A DNA stretch of 64,000 nucleotides. It comes from Morinoia aosen. Taxonomy: Eukaryota > Arthropoda > Malacostraca > Amphipoda > Talitridae. The notes beneath the pieces were generated by a model. The model had not been told where the DNA came from and ran no database searches. It was given only the letters and a program-made list of their open reading frames with translations. Position numbers and translations under genes: made by a program. Of the stretch, positions 47,416-58,400 are shown one piece after another (the stretch's first letter is position 1; every line of letters starts with the position of its first letter). Where the stretch lies: NCBI GenBank assembly GCA_030386875.1, contig CM059563.1, forward strand, positions 31,844,139 through 31,908,138, given 5' to 3'.

Positions 47416-50400
47416 CTATAAATTACCTAATTTCCCAGTAGAGATTAGATACTTTGACATTGAATTTAATATTTTAAATTGTATTTCTGAAGAGTAATTT
47501 CCTCCTCCCAGCAGATTCTTGATAGAAAGAGTTACACCTACTGATTGTACTTCTTCAGCTAATATAGTTCTGGCTACACCATATTTTGGACATTGTAGCA
47601 GAAAGTGGCTGACTGTTTCAATACATCCACATGAGCACTTATCTGTTTGAGACAAATTAAATCGATTGAGATGCTGATTCAGGCCCACATGGCCTGTTCT
47701 TAATCTGGCCATTGCACTTTCTATAGATCGGTTACGATGAGAAGACCAAGGCCAAAATCCCACAGTGTTTCTGATCTCTAATAAAAATTTACCTTTGTTC
47801 AAGTCACTTACTCTTTTGAGCCACTGGCTCTGCCAAACCTCAGTCAGAGCATCTCTAGCTTGTCTCACCTTGTCAATTTGAGCCGAGTGAATGAATGGAG
47901 TTACCGGACTTTGATGTGCTGCCTTGGCTGCCAGATCTGCAAGCTCATTCCCTTCTAAATTCTTATGACCTGGAATATATTGGATGTGAGTTGGGTATTT
48001 TACATTCAACAGTTTGACATATTTATGTATCTCGTATATTAGATGAACATAGTTTTTAGCCTTCCGATTTTGCAACAGGGCAACTCCCGAGAGAGAGTCT
48101 GTATATATCACAGCTCCTGGCAATGAAGCATAGTTCTCATAAAGGTACTTTACTGCTCGAGAAATTGCAAACAATTCACAACCAAGAATTGCAGTTTCGG
48201 CGGGCAATCTCCAATTAGACATGATGGTATTATTAGATTCTTTAATTATCATCGACCCAGTCGAAGAGGGGGCAGGACTAGTAAGCTTTGAACCGTCAGT
48301 ATATATAGGCAAGTATGAGGGAAACAATGATTCCTCCAGGTATTTAAAGATGGAACCTGCCATTTCATTTGACATACACCCTACTGGGGAATTACCAAAT
48401 TCGGTCAGAAAGTAGTTGTCTATTTCTTCCCAAGGAGCTATAGGGGAAATAATTGGAACCATCTCCCTATTACTTCTCTGTATTTTAAGATGAGCAAAAA
48501 CTTTTTTCGCTCGTATGATTAATGGCGGGACCAATATGTGGCTTGTCCAAGGTCTATCTTGCAAGCGAGGCTGTGGTTCCAACAGTTCTTTTGTTATTTG
48601 GACATTGGAAGGCAATTCTGTGAGTCTACAGTAAAATTTTATAAGGATCAACATGCGATGAAGGCTTAGAGGCTGAGTATTACTTTCCACTTCCAATGAT
48701 AGGATAGGGGAAGTACTTCGAGACCCTGTTGCAATACGTAAACATGCATTTTGAATTTTATCTAATTTATCTAAATAAGTATTAGATGCTGTACTATAGA
48801 ATATAGAACCGTAATCAATGCAACTGCGAATTACTGATTTATAAAACATTAACAGAGTCTTTCTATCAGCACCCCAATGATTGTTTGAGATAGACTTCAT
48901 TAGGTTTATTTTAGGTATACATTTATCTCTGAGGTGTTGAATATGATTCTTCCAAGTTAAACCTGGGGCATCCAACAGCATTCCCAAATATTTATGGTTA
49001 TCAACAAAGTCTATACAGGAATTACTCAAATATATGTCTGGCTTAGGTAGGTTTTTCCTAGTGAATTGCATCCCCTTAGTCTTGGACTGGTTCAAACATA
49101 ATCCCCAAGAGTTTGTCCAGTCCTTCAATTTATTAACTTGCTCTTGCGCAAGCCTGCCAACCTGGCGTTGGTCATTGCCACTGCAGCACAAAGTAATATC
49201 GTCAGCATACTCAAGGAGCATAACACCATGAACTCTAGGTAAGTCTGCTAACATTATATTAAAAAGGGTTGGAGATAGGATGGAACCTTGCGGAACTCCT
49301 GAGGGTAGTCCCCTTTCCGTTGAATAGCTGCCCTCCAAGAACACTTTGAATTTCCTGTCGTTCAAATATTCTTTGATCCAGCATAAGGTTTTGCCTTTGA
49401 TTCCTAGCTGAGACAGTTTATATAGTAGGCCTGTATGCCATATACAATCATAAGCTTTGTTTAGATCAAAAAATATCACTATACAGAGGCCACGGTCAAT
49501 AAGGGAGCATCTTATACTCATTTCAAGTCTGGCTACTTGGTCAAGAGTGCACAATCGTCTCCTAAATCCACTCTGTGTTTTACTGAATGCGTCAGATTGT
49601 TCCAACATATAATAGAGTCTATTACAGATCATTTTTTCCATGACTTTAGCCATACAGGGCAACAGAGATATGGGCCTATATGCCTTGGGGTCAGATGGGA
49701 GTTTCCCAGGCTTAAGTATAGGGAGAATGATGGCAAGCTTCCAGGTAGCTGGGATTATTGAATGTTCAAAACTATAATTAATGATTGATAATAACCAATT
49801 TAAATATTCTGGAGTAAGATTTTTGAGCATAAGATTGTGCACCATATCATGACCTGGAGATGTATTACGGGAGCACTTTAGAACTGATTCAAGTTCTGTG
49901 AGAGAAAAGGAGCTATTGTAGGACACTGGTTCCCCATTAGAAAGTGCCAGAGCTAATGGTAATATAAAAGTTTGATTTAAAGCAGTGGATTTAGAGTTGA
50001 AAACATCAAAAAATATATCCGCCAAGGCATCTGATTTGCTTTGTGAATCTGTTAGGATTTTGTCTCCGAGCAAAAGAGGGTCACACCTGGCTATTCTACG
50101 CTTATTCGACAAACATCCTATTTTTTTCCAAATGGTTGATACTGGAGTTGAATAATTGATTTCTGAACAGAACTCTTGAAAGGATTTCTTCTTTGCATTC
50201 CTGGTTACTCTCTTGACCATGGCTTCGGACTTCCTCAGGTTTATCAGGTTGGCAGGAGTTGGATGTTTTCTAAATTGATTCTTTGCAGCTCTTCGCTTTT
50301 TGACCCAAGATGCACATTCCTCATTCCACCAATGCTTGGAGTACTTGGGTGTGACTTCTTCTTTGCTTCTATTGAATATTTTCTCTGAAGACTCTACTAT

Positions 50401-51225
50401 TGCCGATGTGAAGTTTTCCACTGATTGTTGAAAATCCTTTCCTTTGTTAATGGTTGGGAGAAAAGATTTCCATGTACTCCATGAGCCAGTTCCAAATATC
50501 CAATGACTTCTGGATCTGAAATTAGCTTTATCAGGACAAAAATTGAGAGATACCAACACTGGCTCATGGTCGCTTCCCATTTCAGGTTCCAAACCTATCT
50601 GAGACGCTGGCAGCAGATCAACTGATACAAAGCAAAGATCAAGAGTGGAATAGGTACGTGTTTGTAGATGGTAATAGGTGGGTAAATTTTGAGGTGTAAG
50701 GAGGCAGAGATCATTATTATCTACTAGGCATTCTACTAAATTATTGCCTGTGGCATTACTTGGGACTCGTGTGTCCCACATTGGATGATGTGCGTTAAAA
50801 TCTCCCACAATCAACTTGTGGGAGGTCAATTGAGAAAAATAAAAATTAAACTCATTTGTCTCTATGGCTTGATTTGGATTATATATGTTGAGAAGATCCA
50901 CTTTGTTCTTCTTATTAAAGATTTGAAGGGCTTGAATTTCTAGCTTACCATTGGGATAAATATTTAATATCTTTTCTAGACAAGAAATATCATTCCTGAC
51001 GAGTAGTGCCAGGCCACCACCAGGACGTGCGTCTCGGTGTTTATAAAAAGAACGATAGTTTATAAATGTTGGTTCCCTACTAGCTTTTAGCCATGTCTCA
51101 GCTAAACATACTATATGTGGTTTGGTTGTATATAGTCTTAATTTGAAATGTGATAGTTTACTATACAAACTACGGCAATTCCAAACCAATATGCGCAGGT
51201 GGTGGTTGTGGTCTATTATGGATGT
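47416..51225 (-). CDS. LINE-3 ORF2, endonuclease-reverse transcriptase-RNase H, open
   Basis: Uninterrupted for over 1257 codons. Endonuclease: WNCRSLYSKL, AETWLK, VGDFNAHHPMWD, STLDLCFVS, GSDHEPVLVS, all catalytic residues present. Reverse transcriptase: FFDLNKAYDCIWHTGLLYKL, GVPQGSILSP, YADDITLCC near 49215. RNase H near 48300-47920: YTDGSKL, CELFAISRAV, YTDSLSG, GNELADLAAK. C-terminal CSCGCIETVSHFLLQC. No ATG lies between the ORF1 stop and residue 150 or so; the first Met is inside the endonuclease (HHPMW). The frame is -1 relative to ORF1 and stays open through the overlap, so I place its entry at the slippery A7 (51225). A TTG at 51189 is another possible start. It would nick target DNA and reverse-transcribe the element RNA. 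Confidence 0.92.
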   Translation of the reverse strand, partial: TSIIDHNHHLRILVWNCRSLYSKLSHFKLRLYTTKPHIVCLAETWLKASREPTFINYRSFYKHRDARPGGGLALLVRNDISCLEKILNIYPNGKLEIQALQIFNKKNKVDLLNIYNPNQAIETNEFNFYFSQLTSHKLIVGDFNAHHPMWDTRVPSNATGNNLVECLVDNNDLCLLTPQNLPTYYHLQTRTYSTLDLCFVSVDLLPASQIGLEPEMGSDHEPVLVSLNFCPDKANFRSRSHWIFGTGSWSTWKSFLPTINKGKDFQQSVENFTSAIVESSEKIFNRSKEEVTPKYSKHWWNEECASWVKKRRAAKNQFRKHPTPANLINLRKSEAMVKRVTRNAKKKSFQEFCSEINYSTPVSTIWKKIGCLSNKRRIARCDPLLLGDKILTDSQSKSDALADIFFDVFNSKSTALNQTFILPLALALSNGEPVSYNSSFSLTELESVLKCSRNTSPGHDMVHNLMLKNLTPEYLNWLLSIINYSFEHSIIPATWKLAIILPILKPGKLPSDPKAYRPISLLPCMAKVMEKMICNRLYYMLEQSDAFSKTQSGFRRRLCTLDQVARLEMSIRCSLIDRGLCIVIFFDLNKAYDCIWHTGLLYKLSQLGIKGKTLCWIKEYLNDRKFKVFLEGSYSTERGLPSGVPQGSILSPTLFNIMLADLPRVHGVMLLEYADDITLCCSGNDQRQVGRLAQEQVNKLKDWTNSWGLCLNQSKTKGMQFTRKNLPKPDIYLSNSCIDFVDNHKYLGMLLDAPGLTWKNHIQHLRDKCIPKINLMKSISNNHWGADRKTLLMFYKSVIRSCIDYGSIFYSTASNTYLDKLDKIQNACLRIATGSRSTSPILSLEVESNTQPLSLHRMLILIKFYCRLTELPSNVQITKELLEPQPRLQDRPWTSHILVPPLIIRAKKVFAHLKIQRSNREMVPIISPIAPWEEIDNYFLTEFGNSPVGCMSNEMAGSIFKYLEESLFPSYLPIYTDGSKLTSPAPSSTGSMIIKESNNTIMSNWRLPAETAILGCELFAISRAVKYLYENYASLPGAVIYTDSLSGVALLQNRKAKNYVHLIYEIHKYVKLLNVKYPTHIQYIPGHKNLEGNELADLAAKAAHQSPVTPFIHSAQIDKVRQARDALTEVWQSQWLKRVSDLNKGKFLLEIRNTVGFWPWSSHRNRSIESAMARLRTGHVGLNQHLNRFNLSQTDKCSCGCIETVSHFLLQCPKYGVARTILAEEVQSVGVTLSIKNLLGGGNYSSEIQFKILNSMSKYLISTGKLGNL

Positions 51226-53153
51226 TTTTTTGGTATCTTTCCTCTAGAAGAGGCACTGTTCTGAGGCTTATGTTTAGCATTTCCCAGGTTAGTCTGCACT
51301 TGCAATGGGTGAGAGTTGTATGTGGGACTGAAGGTATTTGCTGGTCCATCTTGAGTTTTGGGAGTATAAGTTTCTTTCACAATTTTTTCTTTCTTTTTCT
51401 TTGTTGCATTGGACTCCTGTTGCACTTGTGAAGTCTTATTGTTAGGTAAGCTCTCACGATCAGGTGGGTTTAAATTTGGAATTAGACCAGAGTTCTCCAT
51501 CTCAAGGCATTGTTTCATCAGGTTGATGTCCATCTCCTCCTGGATAATCTTGGCAATATCTTCCCCTGTGCAAGGTTTCACCTTATCAGTTGCTGCTTTA
51601 AATAGTTTTGCAATTGTAGTGGCAATTTGGATCTTGAAAGTTTCACTAATTGGGCAGTCCTGTCTAGGGCACTGTGTTTCTTGAGGGATTCCTTCTGTCT
51701 GTGTACTTGCATCTTTTTGTTGAGCCACATTTTTGGCATTGAGCATTGGAAGATCATAGCTCTGGCTTTTCTGTGCTTTTCTTTGATTTGGGGCATCATA
51801 TACATTATTTTGATCTGAGCGTGCAGTTGACCAAGGCATCTGACGTGCTTTAGATTCAGTTCTGATTGTCATTACTGCATCTCTGTAAGACAATTTTCTC
51901 TCTGCTCTGATCTTTTCCACTGTTTTAGCATTTTTCATGAATGGACACCCTCCATAGTTGGCTGTATGGGGGCCGTGGCAGTTGGAGCATCGAACTGGTG
52001 TTCTTTCTTCCTTATTCATGCATTCTCGAGAGCTATGGGGGCCAGAGCAAACCACGCATTTTGGGTTGAATCTGCAATCTTTTGCGTTGTGGCCAAAGCC
52101 TTGACATTTAAAACATTGCCAAGGTTTGTCAACAAATAACCTTACTTGGTAGCGTTGAAATCCAAGCACAATGCTATCAGGCAGAATGAGACTGTCAAAT
52201 GTTATTTGGAGACATAGAGTGGGGCTTTGGTCTTTTCCTTTTGTTAATCTCCTAACATTCATGATGTTTGGATATCTTTGCTGTAGGTAATCTTTTATTT
52301 CTTCTTCATTTGAGTCAAGTCCAACTGGACCAATCACTCCTACTGATCTTTGCATTGATTGTGGCAATCTACAGATCACTGTCCAGTCTCCAATGGTAGT
52401 GATGGACAGCAGGTTTGAGATTTTCCTTTGGTCCAGTGGTTCAGTCTTGACAATTAATAAATTCCTGTTGATGTTCTTCTTCATGTCTATTATTTCATGC
52501 TTTCCAAACTCTGAGGCTTGAAGGTTTCTCATTAGTTTCAGTTCATTTGAGAAGAATTTTCTGTTGTCTCTATTATCATCATTTGGCTGAATGAGAAACA
52601 CTGCTGGGTTTCTTTCTTGGATCTGATTGTGAGTCATAAAAGTTTGGTCTGGTGCAGGTCCATATCCTGGAGAATTCAACACTTGGTGGCTTGGCATTTG
52701 CAGTGCTGCTCTTTTCTTGATAGGGGAAGATCCTTCCAAGCCTTCCTTAGAGATGCTTGGATCAACACTGCTGGTTTGTTGTTGATCTTTGGGCCCTGAA
52801 TTGTTGGATCGTTTCCTTTTACACTGTCCTATTAAGTGGCTAGACTGTCCTTGGAAGTTTTCATTGAGGATCTTCAGGGTTTCTTCATCCGATCCTGGAA
52901 TACTTGTCATGATTTCCTCTTCCTGCTGCGTTAGGGTCAGGACCGGCAGGCTGGCGCTTGGATTGGAAAAAGCACTGGGGTGGTCTCTCCGGAGTTCGGA
53001 GTTAATTACCGGCGAGGTGGTCGTGGCTGGATTACTGTCATTATTTGTTGCTATTATTGAGTCTGACAAAACACCATCTTCCATGGAGTCGACAAATGAT
53101 ATGTTATCTTCTTCCTCCGACATGTCTCCAAATTTTTCTCTCGAGTGAGCCAT
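51216..53153 (-). CDS. LINE-3 ORF1, gag-like RNA-binding protein
   Basis: 645 codons from ATG 53153. N-terminal 190 residues acidic and Ser/Gln-rich; middle domain about 195-340 (RKFFSNELKLMRNLQASEFG, GDWTVICRLPQ, SVGVIGPVG). Three knuckles follow at about 345-405: CFKCQGFGHNAKDC, CVVCSGPHSSREC and CSNCHGPHTANYGGC, then AERKLSYRDAV. The C-terminal tail is Lys/Gln-rich. Homologous to LINE-2 ORF1. It ends in CCA AAA AAA CAT CCA TAA; the A7 run (51231-51225) sits where a -1 slip would enter ORF2. Expected to bind element RNA and form particles for retrotransposition. Confidence 0.92.
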   Translation of the reverse strand: MAHSREKFGDMSEEEDNISFVDSMEDGVLSDSIIATNNDSNPATTTSPVINSELRRDHPSAFSNPSASLPVLTLTQQEEEIMTSIPGSDEETLKILNENFQGQSSHLIGQCKRKRSNNSGPKDQQQTSSVDPSISKEGLEGSSPIKKRAALQMPSHQVLNSPGYGPAPDQTFMTHNQIQERNPAVFLIQPNDDNRDNRKFFSNELKLMRNLQASEFGKHEIIDMKKNINRNLLIVKTEPLDQRKISNLLSITTIGDWTVICRLPQSMQRSVGVIGPVGLDSNEEEIKDYLQQRYPNIMNVRRLTKGKDQSPTLCLQITFDSLILPDSIVLGFQRYQVRLFVDKPWQCFKCQGFGHNAKDCRFNPKCVVCSGPHSSRECMNKEERTPVRCSNCHGPHTANYGGCPFMKNAKTVEKIRAERKLSYRDAVMTIRTESKARQMPWSTARSDQNNVYDAPNQRKAQKSQSYDLPMLNAKNVAQQKDASTQTEGIPQETQCPRQDCPISETFKIQIATTIAKLFKAATDKVKPCTGEDIAKIIQEEMDINLMKQCLEMENSGLIPNLNPPDRESLPNNKTSQVQQESNATKKKKEKIVKETYTPKTQDGPANTFSPTYNSHPLQVQTNLGNAKHKPQNSASSRGKIPKKHP

Positions 53154-54259
53154 CTTGGAGATGGCTCGCTCTACTCCACGCCGATGATTCGATCAGAATC
53201 TTTGGCGTTCTAAACAATGTATCTCTAATAAATACTTAATGAATATTATTTTTATAGTCACTATTTACTTACCGAAAGTTTTGATCCTCTGCTTGTCTCA
53301 CACGTTCCAGTCTTCAGCAACCGTCATCTATCGCCATAGTTTTTGATTACAATTACCTGACGATGAGAAGGACTAAACCCCACAGCACTCATCTTTGACG
53401 TTCTTTTCTTTGGTTGAGGTTTATTGGAGCTTCACAGGAGCTTCACAGGAATCACAGGGCTGCACCCGTCAGCGGGTTGCTTGTGTACACATCGTAATTT
53501 GTGTTCACGGACGCTTTGGTGTTCCAATGTGTTTATTCTGTTTAGAATTACACATGCGACGTTTTTTACGTTGTAAGCTGCTCCGTTTGAGTGGCAGGAG
53601 GTATTTTGTGAGATCTACTTCCTGACGTATGGAGCGTCGATTGGTGTGCCGGCCTTGGCATTATTGCGTCTGCTGCTGCCGAGTGAGGTTGAGCGCGTTT
53701 GAGCTTCCGGTTTTGCTCTTGAAGTATCGTTGCGAGATACTTGTGTTGTGTTCTTTTCCTTGTGCTGAGACACAAGCAGGTAGGACCTGCAGGCGTGTTG
53801 TGTGCCTGTGTGTCTGAGTGTGTTCAGACTCACCACACTAGCTAGGAGCTAGTGTGTGGTTCCGAGCGGTGTGCACGTGTTTCTGGTCTTCCGACGAATA
53901 TTGTGGTGAATTAAAGTGAAGTTGCTAAAAAATGGTATAGTTTGTATATTCACGTGAGTACAGTGTGTGACTTTGTATGGAGTGCTCGTGAGAGTAGTTT
54001 TTTTTGTTGCGTGAGAGTTGAGACTGAGCATTGGACTTTGGCGTGGTGACTTGCAAGTTTTGACTGAGGTGTTTTGACTGGTAGTTAAGCTTTCTTTGCA
54101 TATAAAGAGTATAGTGTGTGACATTGTAGAGAGTGACTGTGAGTAGTAGGAAACGTTTTTGTTTTTTTTTGTTTGATAACTTGATTTTCAGTAGACTTGG
54201 TGAGTGAAGACTTCTTCTGCCTGTGAAATTTGTACTGAGATAGAAGTCTGTGTTTGAGG

Positions 54260-55429
54260 ATGGCAAGAAATAGGACTGGTCGTAGGAAGGGAGGTGCAAG
54301 TGGAATGGATGAGGAGATTGAGTGCATGACTTGTAAAGAGTGGGTAGATATAGATGCATGCAAAGGTTTGAGAGAGATGAGTCGGAGGAAGTTGAATGAT
54401 CTTGTGTTTACGTGCTGGAAATGTTTGAATGACGAGAGAAAGAAGTTGGAAGAGGAGGTTGAGAGATTGACAATTCTGATGGTTGCTTTAGAGGCTGATT
54501 TGAAGGATGAAAGGAAGTTGAATGAAGGAAAGAATGAGAATGGTGCAAATGCAGTGAATGAAGATGTAAATGGTGGTGGTGCAAGGAGTGCAAATGAAGT
54601 GGATGATGGCGCAAGGAGTGCAAATGAAGTGAATGATGGTACAAGGAGTGTGAATGCAATAAATGAAGTGAATGGTGGTGCAAATGTGCCAGATGAGAGT
54701 AGAAGGATGAATGAGCATGATGAAAGAAGTACGAATGGGAAGAGAGTGAAGGAGCAACCTGTTGATATGCCACATGAGGTGCAGGCGCCTGTAGTGGAAG
54801 TGAATGAAAGGAAGATGGATGGAAAGAGTGATGTGAGTGGAAGAGTTGAACGAAAGAGTAGTATGAAAGGGAGAGTGAGACCTACGATTAGAATATGTGG
54901 TGACAGCATGGTGAAGAATGTGGATAGGTTTGTGAGTATGACTGACCGTAGTGGATGTACGAGCATGAGAGGAAAGGGAGTGAATGAGATTTGTAGGCAT
55001 GCTGAGGATGTGATAGATGGAATGGATGAAGGGATGGTTGTACTGCAAGGAGGTGGCAATGGATTGCTTGAATGTGGGAGAGAGCGTACGGTGAATGCAA
55101 TTATGAATGTTGTTGAAAGGGCACGAAAGAAGAATGTAAGAGTGGCTGTGACCAGCCTGCTGAGAAGGCCTGCATGTGGTGAGGAGTATGAAAGGGTGCG
55201 AAAGGAGGTGAATAGGGAAGTGCATGAAAGGATTATGAGTATGAAAGCTGAGAGTATGAGAAAGCGTGAAATGGGTTCCAGCTTCCTTGATATGGATAAC
55301 CTGATCCAGAGTGGGTGTTTTCGTGGAGATGGAGTCCACCTTACTCAAGAAGGTGAGATGAAACTCTCCAGGAGATACATCCAGTGGATTGGGTGTACTC
55401 ATATTGTAATGGAAGGTGGAACTGGATGA
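54260..55429 (+). CDS. LINE-4 ORF1: PHD-like finger, coiled coil and SGNH esterase-like domain
   Basis: 389 codons from ATG 54260. An N-terminal CMTC ... FTCWKC pattern (residues about 22-57) fits a PHD-like zinc finger; a charged coiled coil follows (ERKKLEEEVERL). Residues about 95-150 form a low-complexity stretch of repeated ARSANEV units. The C-terminal 170 residues show SGNH blocks: ICGDSMVKN (GDS nucleophile), VVLQGGGNGL (GGN-like), and DGVHLTQEG (Asp-His block). PHD plus esterase ORF1 proteins are known from CR1-type LINEs; the esterase is thought to aid membrane or RNP interactions. The stop TGA is followed at once by the ORF2 ATG. Confidence 0.85.
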   Translation: MARNRTGRRKGGASGMDEEIECMTCKEWVDIDACKGLREMSRRKLNDLVFTCWKCLNDERKKLEEEVERLTILMVALEADLKDERKLNEGKNENGANAVNEDVNGGGARSANEVDDGARSANEVNDGTRSVNAINEVNGGANVPDESRRMNEHDERSTNGKRVKEQPVDMPHEVQAPVVEVNERKMDGKSDVSGRVERKSSMKGRVRPTIRICGDSMVKNVDRFVSMTDRSGCTSMRGKGVNEICRHAEDVIDGMDEGMVVLQGGGNGLLECGRERTVNAIMNVVERARKKNVRVAVTSLLRRPACGEEYERVRKEVNREVHERIMSMKAESMRKREMGSSFLDMDNLIQSGCFRGDGVHLTQEGEMKLSRRYIQWIGCTHIVMEGGTG

Positions 55430-58400
55430 ATGGAAAGCTGTCAGAGCAAAAATGAAAAATGTCGTGAATTGTCCAATAGTTTTGTAAGGTTTGGATGTAT
55501 AAATGTGCGTGGATGGAATGCAGGAAAGTTAAATGACCTTGTAGCAGAATTTGAGAATGGAGATTTGGATTGTGTTGGTGTAGTAGAGACCCAAATGCGT
55601 GATAGAGTCAGTTTAAAATGTAAGGAGAGCAAGTACTATATGATTGGAAAAAGGCGTGTAAGTTGGCAAAAAAGAGGTGGTGGAGTTGGTCTCATTGTAA
55701 AAAATGCTCTAAATTGGAAATTAGAAGAAATTTCTGTTGGAAATGAACCTGAGAGTGAAGATCTGTTAGTAATAAAGTGTGAAAGAATGCATGCCAGAGA
55801 ATGTGTTATTGTGGTTGTATGCTATATGACAACTGATGGTATTTTAGCTCATCAAGAGAATGTAAAAAAGTATGAAATATTAACAAGAATTGTGCAAGAG
55901 CATTGCAGGTGCCCTCTGATTGTGATGGGGGACATGAATGGCCATGTTGGTATACTTGGTGAGCCTGTGAATGCAAATGGACAAAAATTGATTGATTTCT
56001 GTGATGAGAATGAACTTGAGAACCTGAATGTAACAATAGGAAATGGCTTGCATACATGGCAAAGCAGGGAATGTAAATCTGCAATTGATTATATGATAGT
56101 GAATAGTAGAGCTAGAGCGTGTGTCAAAAAAATGTTTGTAGATGAAGATGATTTTGATATTGATAGTGACCATAAAATGCTTGTACTAGAATATAATTGG
56201 GGTGGAAAGGAGTCAATGCAGAAGGCCAGCAGAGTAAGTGAAAATTGGCGTATTAAAATGGCAAACTGGGAAGAATTTAGAAATGAATTGAGTAGATGTA
56301 ACTGGAACAGGTGTGGAAATGTAAATGACCTAAATAAGGAGATTGCAAGAACCTTGTATGATGTGGCAGAGCAAAAGATTGGTAGAATGAAATGCAGGAA
56401 AAGTACAGGAAATGCTAGGTGGTTTACGAGTGAGATAAAGGAAGAACGAATGAGAAGGAAGACTTTAAATAAAAAACAACGCTGTATGAGGAAAATGTAT
56501 GAAAGACGCAGAATTACTGAGGATGAATGGCGAAGTGTATGGAATGAGTACAAGGACCAGCAGAAGAAAGTAAAGAGAATGATCAATGAGGCTAGGGTTA
56601 AAGAAGAGAGACACCAAGTTGAAAATCTAAGAAAGAAAGGTCCAGATGGAATAAAAGATTGGTATAGGTTTATACAAGGTAATGATAGAGGTAGTGAAGT
56701 TCAAGTTGATGAATTAGTAGTCAATGGTTGCAGTGTGCAAGATAGGATGCAAATGGTGAAAGCAGTTGAAGAATACTGGGAGGACATTGGTGGAATGAAT
56801 GAGCAGGTTACAGATGATGAACCAATAAATTTCCTGATAGATGAACATGAACTGCAAATGGAAGACGAAATCACTTGTGAAGAGATTGTAAGTTTTTTGA
56901 AGAAAGTGAAAAATGGAAAGGCATGTGGCCCTGATAAGATACCATATGAGTTCTATAAATGTGGAGGAGAGAGTGTAGTCAGTATGTTGAAATGTTTATT
57001 TGATGAGATATGGAAGAGTGAAAGAGTACCGGATGACTGGAACAAGTGTAATGTAGTTCTGTTGCATAAGGGTGGACATAAGAGTATGAAAGAACTTAAA
57101 AATTACAGACCAATTGCACTGGGTGACACCGTATGTAAAATCTTTTGTGGTATTTTGAATGAGAGAATGAAAAACTTAGTTGAGGAATTAGGAGTCCTGG
57201 GAGAAGAACAGAATGGTTTTAGGCAAGATAGACGTGGAGAGGATAATTTGTTTGTAGTCAGTGAAATAATTGAGCGAATGAAGAAGGATAATAAGAAGGT
57301 ATATTTAGCATTCCTGGATATTGAAAAGGCGTATGACAGAGTGGATCGGGTTAGGCTGTTTGAAATTTTGAGAAAAGTTGGTGTTAGCAGAAAAATAGTG
57401 AACATTGTACAGAGTCTGTATGAGAACACAAGTGCTATCTACAGGTTAGGAAATTTGGAAACAGGGCAAGTGAGGAGTGTTAGAGGAGTGAGACAGGGCT
57501 GTACTCTGTCCCCCCTGTTGTTTGGATTGTACACAGAAGAATTAGCAGTTCGACTGAGAGGGAGTGGTTTAGGACTGAAAGTTGGTAATGAGAGACTGAG
57601 CTGTTTGTTGTATGCTGATGATGTGGTTGTGGTTAGTGAATGTGGTCATGAACTACAAAGGATGCTTGACATTGTGAATGGATATAGTACAGATTTCAAG
57701 ATGAACTTTGGTGCAGATAAAAGTAAGGTCATGGTTATAAATAGTGATGAGACTGATAGAGACAGACTGTGGAATATTGGAGAAATCAGAATAGGTAGAA
57801 CAAAAGAATACAAATATCTAGGTTGTATGATAAGTGAAGATGGATGTACTAGAACTAAAGGTGAGAAAGTGGCTAAAGCAATGCAGTGGAGTGGACGGTT
57901 AGGTAGTGTGGCCAGATACAGAGCAAACAAGTACGAATGTGTGAGAGGAATGTGGAAGTATGTTGCTGTACCTAGTGTCATGTATGGTATGAGTGCTCTT
58001 GCTTGGAATGGTAGTGATCTTGAAAAGCTGGATGTGATACAAAATAAGGTAGGACGTGTAGCATTGGGTGCTCCAAAATGGACAGCTATAGAAGCCATTA
58101 GAGGTGACCTAGGGTGGAGCCTATTTTCAGAAAGAATGATGAAAGCTGTGCTGAATTATAAGGTGAGAATTGAAAGAATGCAGAATAGCAGGTGGGTAAG
58201 GCGAATCTTTGAATGGAATCTGAGTGTAAGCTATTGGGAGAAAGTATGTTGGGGGCATGCAAGGAAACTCAGTATGCAAAAGATTATTCATGTTAGAATT
58301 GGGAGACCTGTGGATGACTGGAGTTTAATAAATGTTGGAGGTGTAGGGCCTGAGTGGGACTGCAAGAGGTGGAAGAAAGAGATTGAGAGACAAACAAAAG

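Larger units (their letters stand above)
46785..53380 (-). mobile_element. LINE-3 of this window: I-like non-LTR retrotransposon, apparently intact
   Basis: CACAGCACTCAT at 46773-46784 and 53381-53392 is an exact 12-bp target duplication bracketing 6.6 kb. The 3' end on the minus strand is a run of GAAGAAA-type repeats, not pure A. ORF1 (53153-51216) and ORF2 (to 47416) are both open. The element interrupts sequence between LINE-4 copy B and full-length LINE-4. Perfect target duplication and open frames suggest recent insertion. Confidence 0.92.

Noticed and set aside
54408..55402. Long open frames on the minus strand opposite LINE-4 ORF1 (over 300 codons)
   Set aside because: They are the complement of a purine-rich coding strand; composition is Ser/His/Leu/Ile-rich and low complexity, and the plus-strand frame has clear domains.
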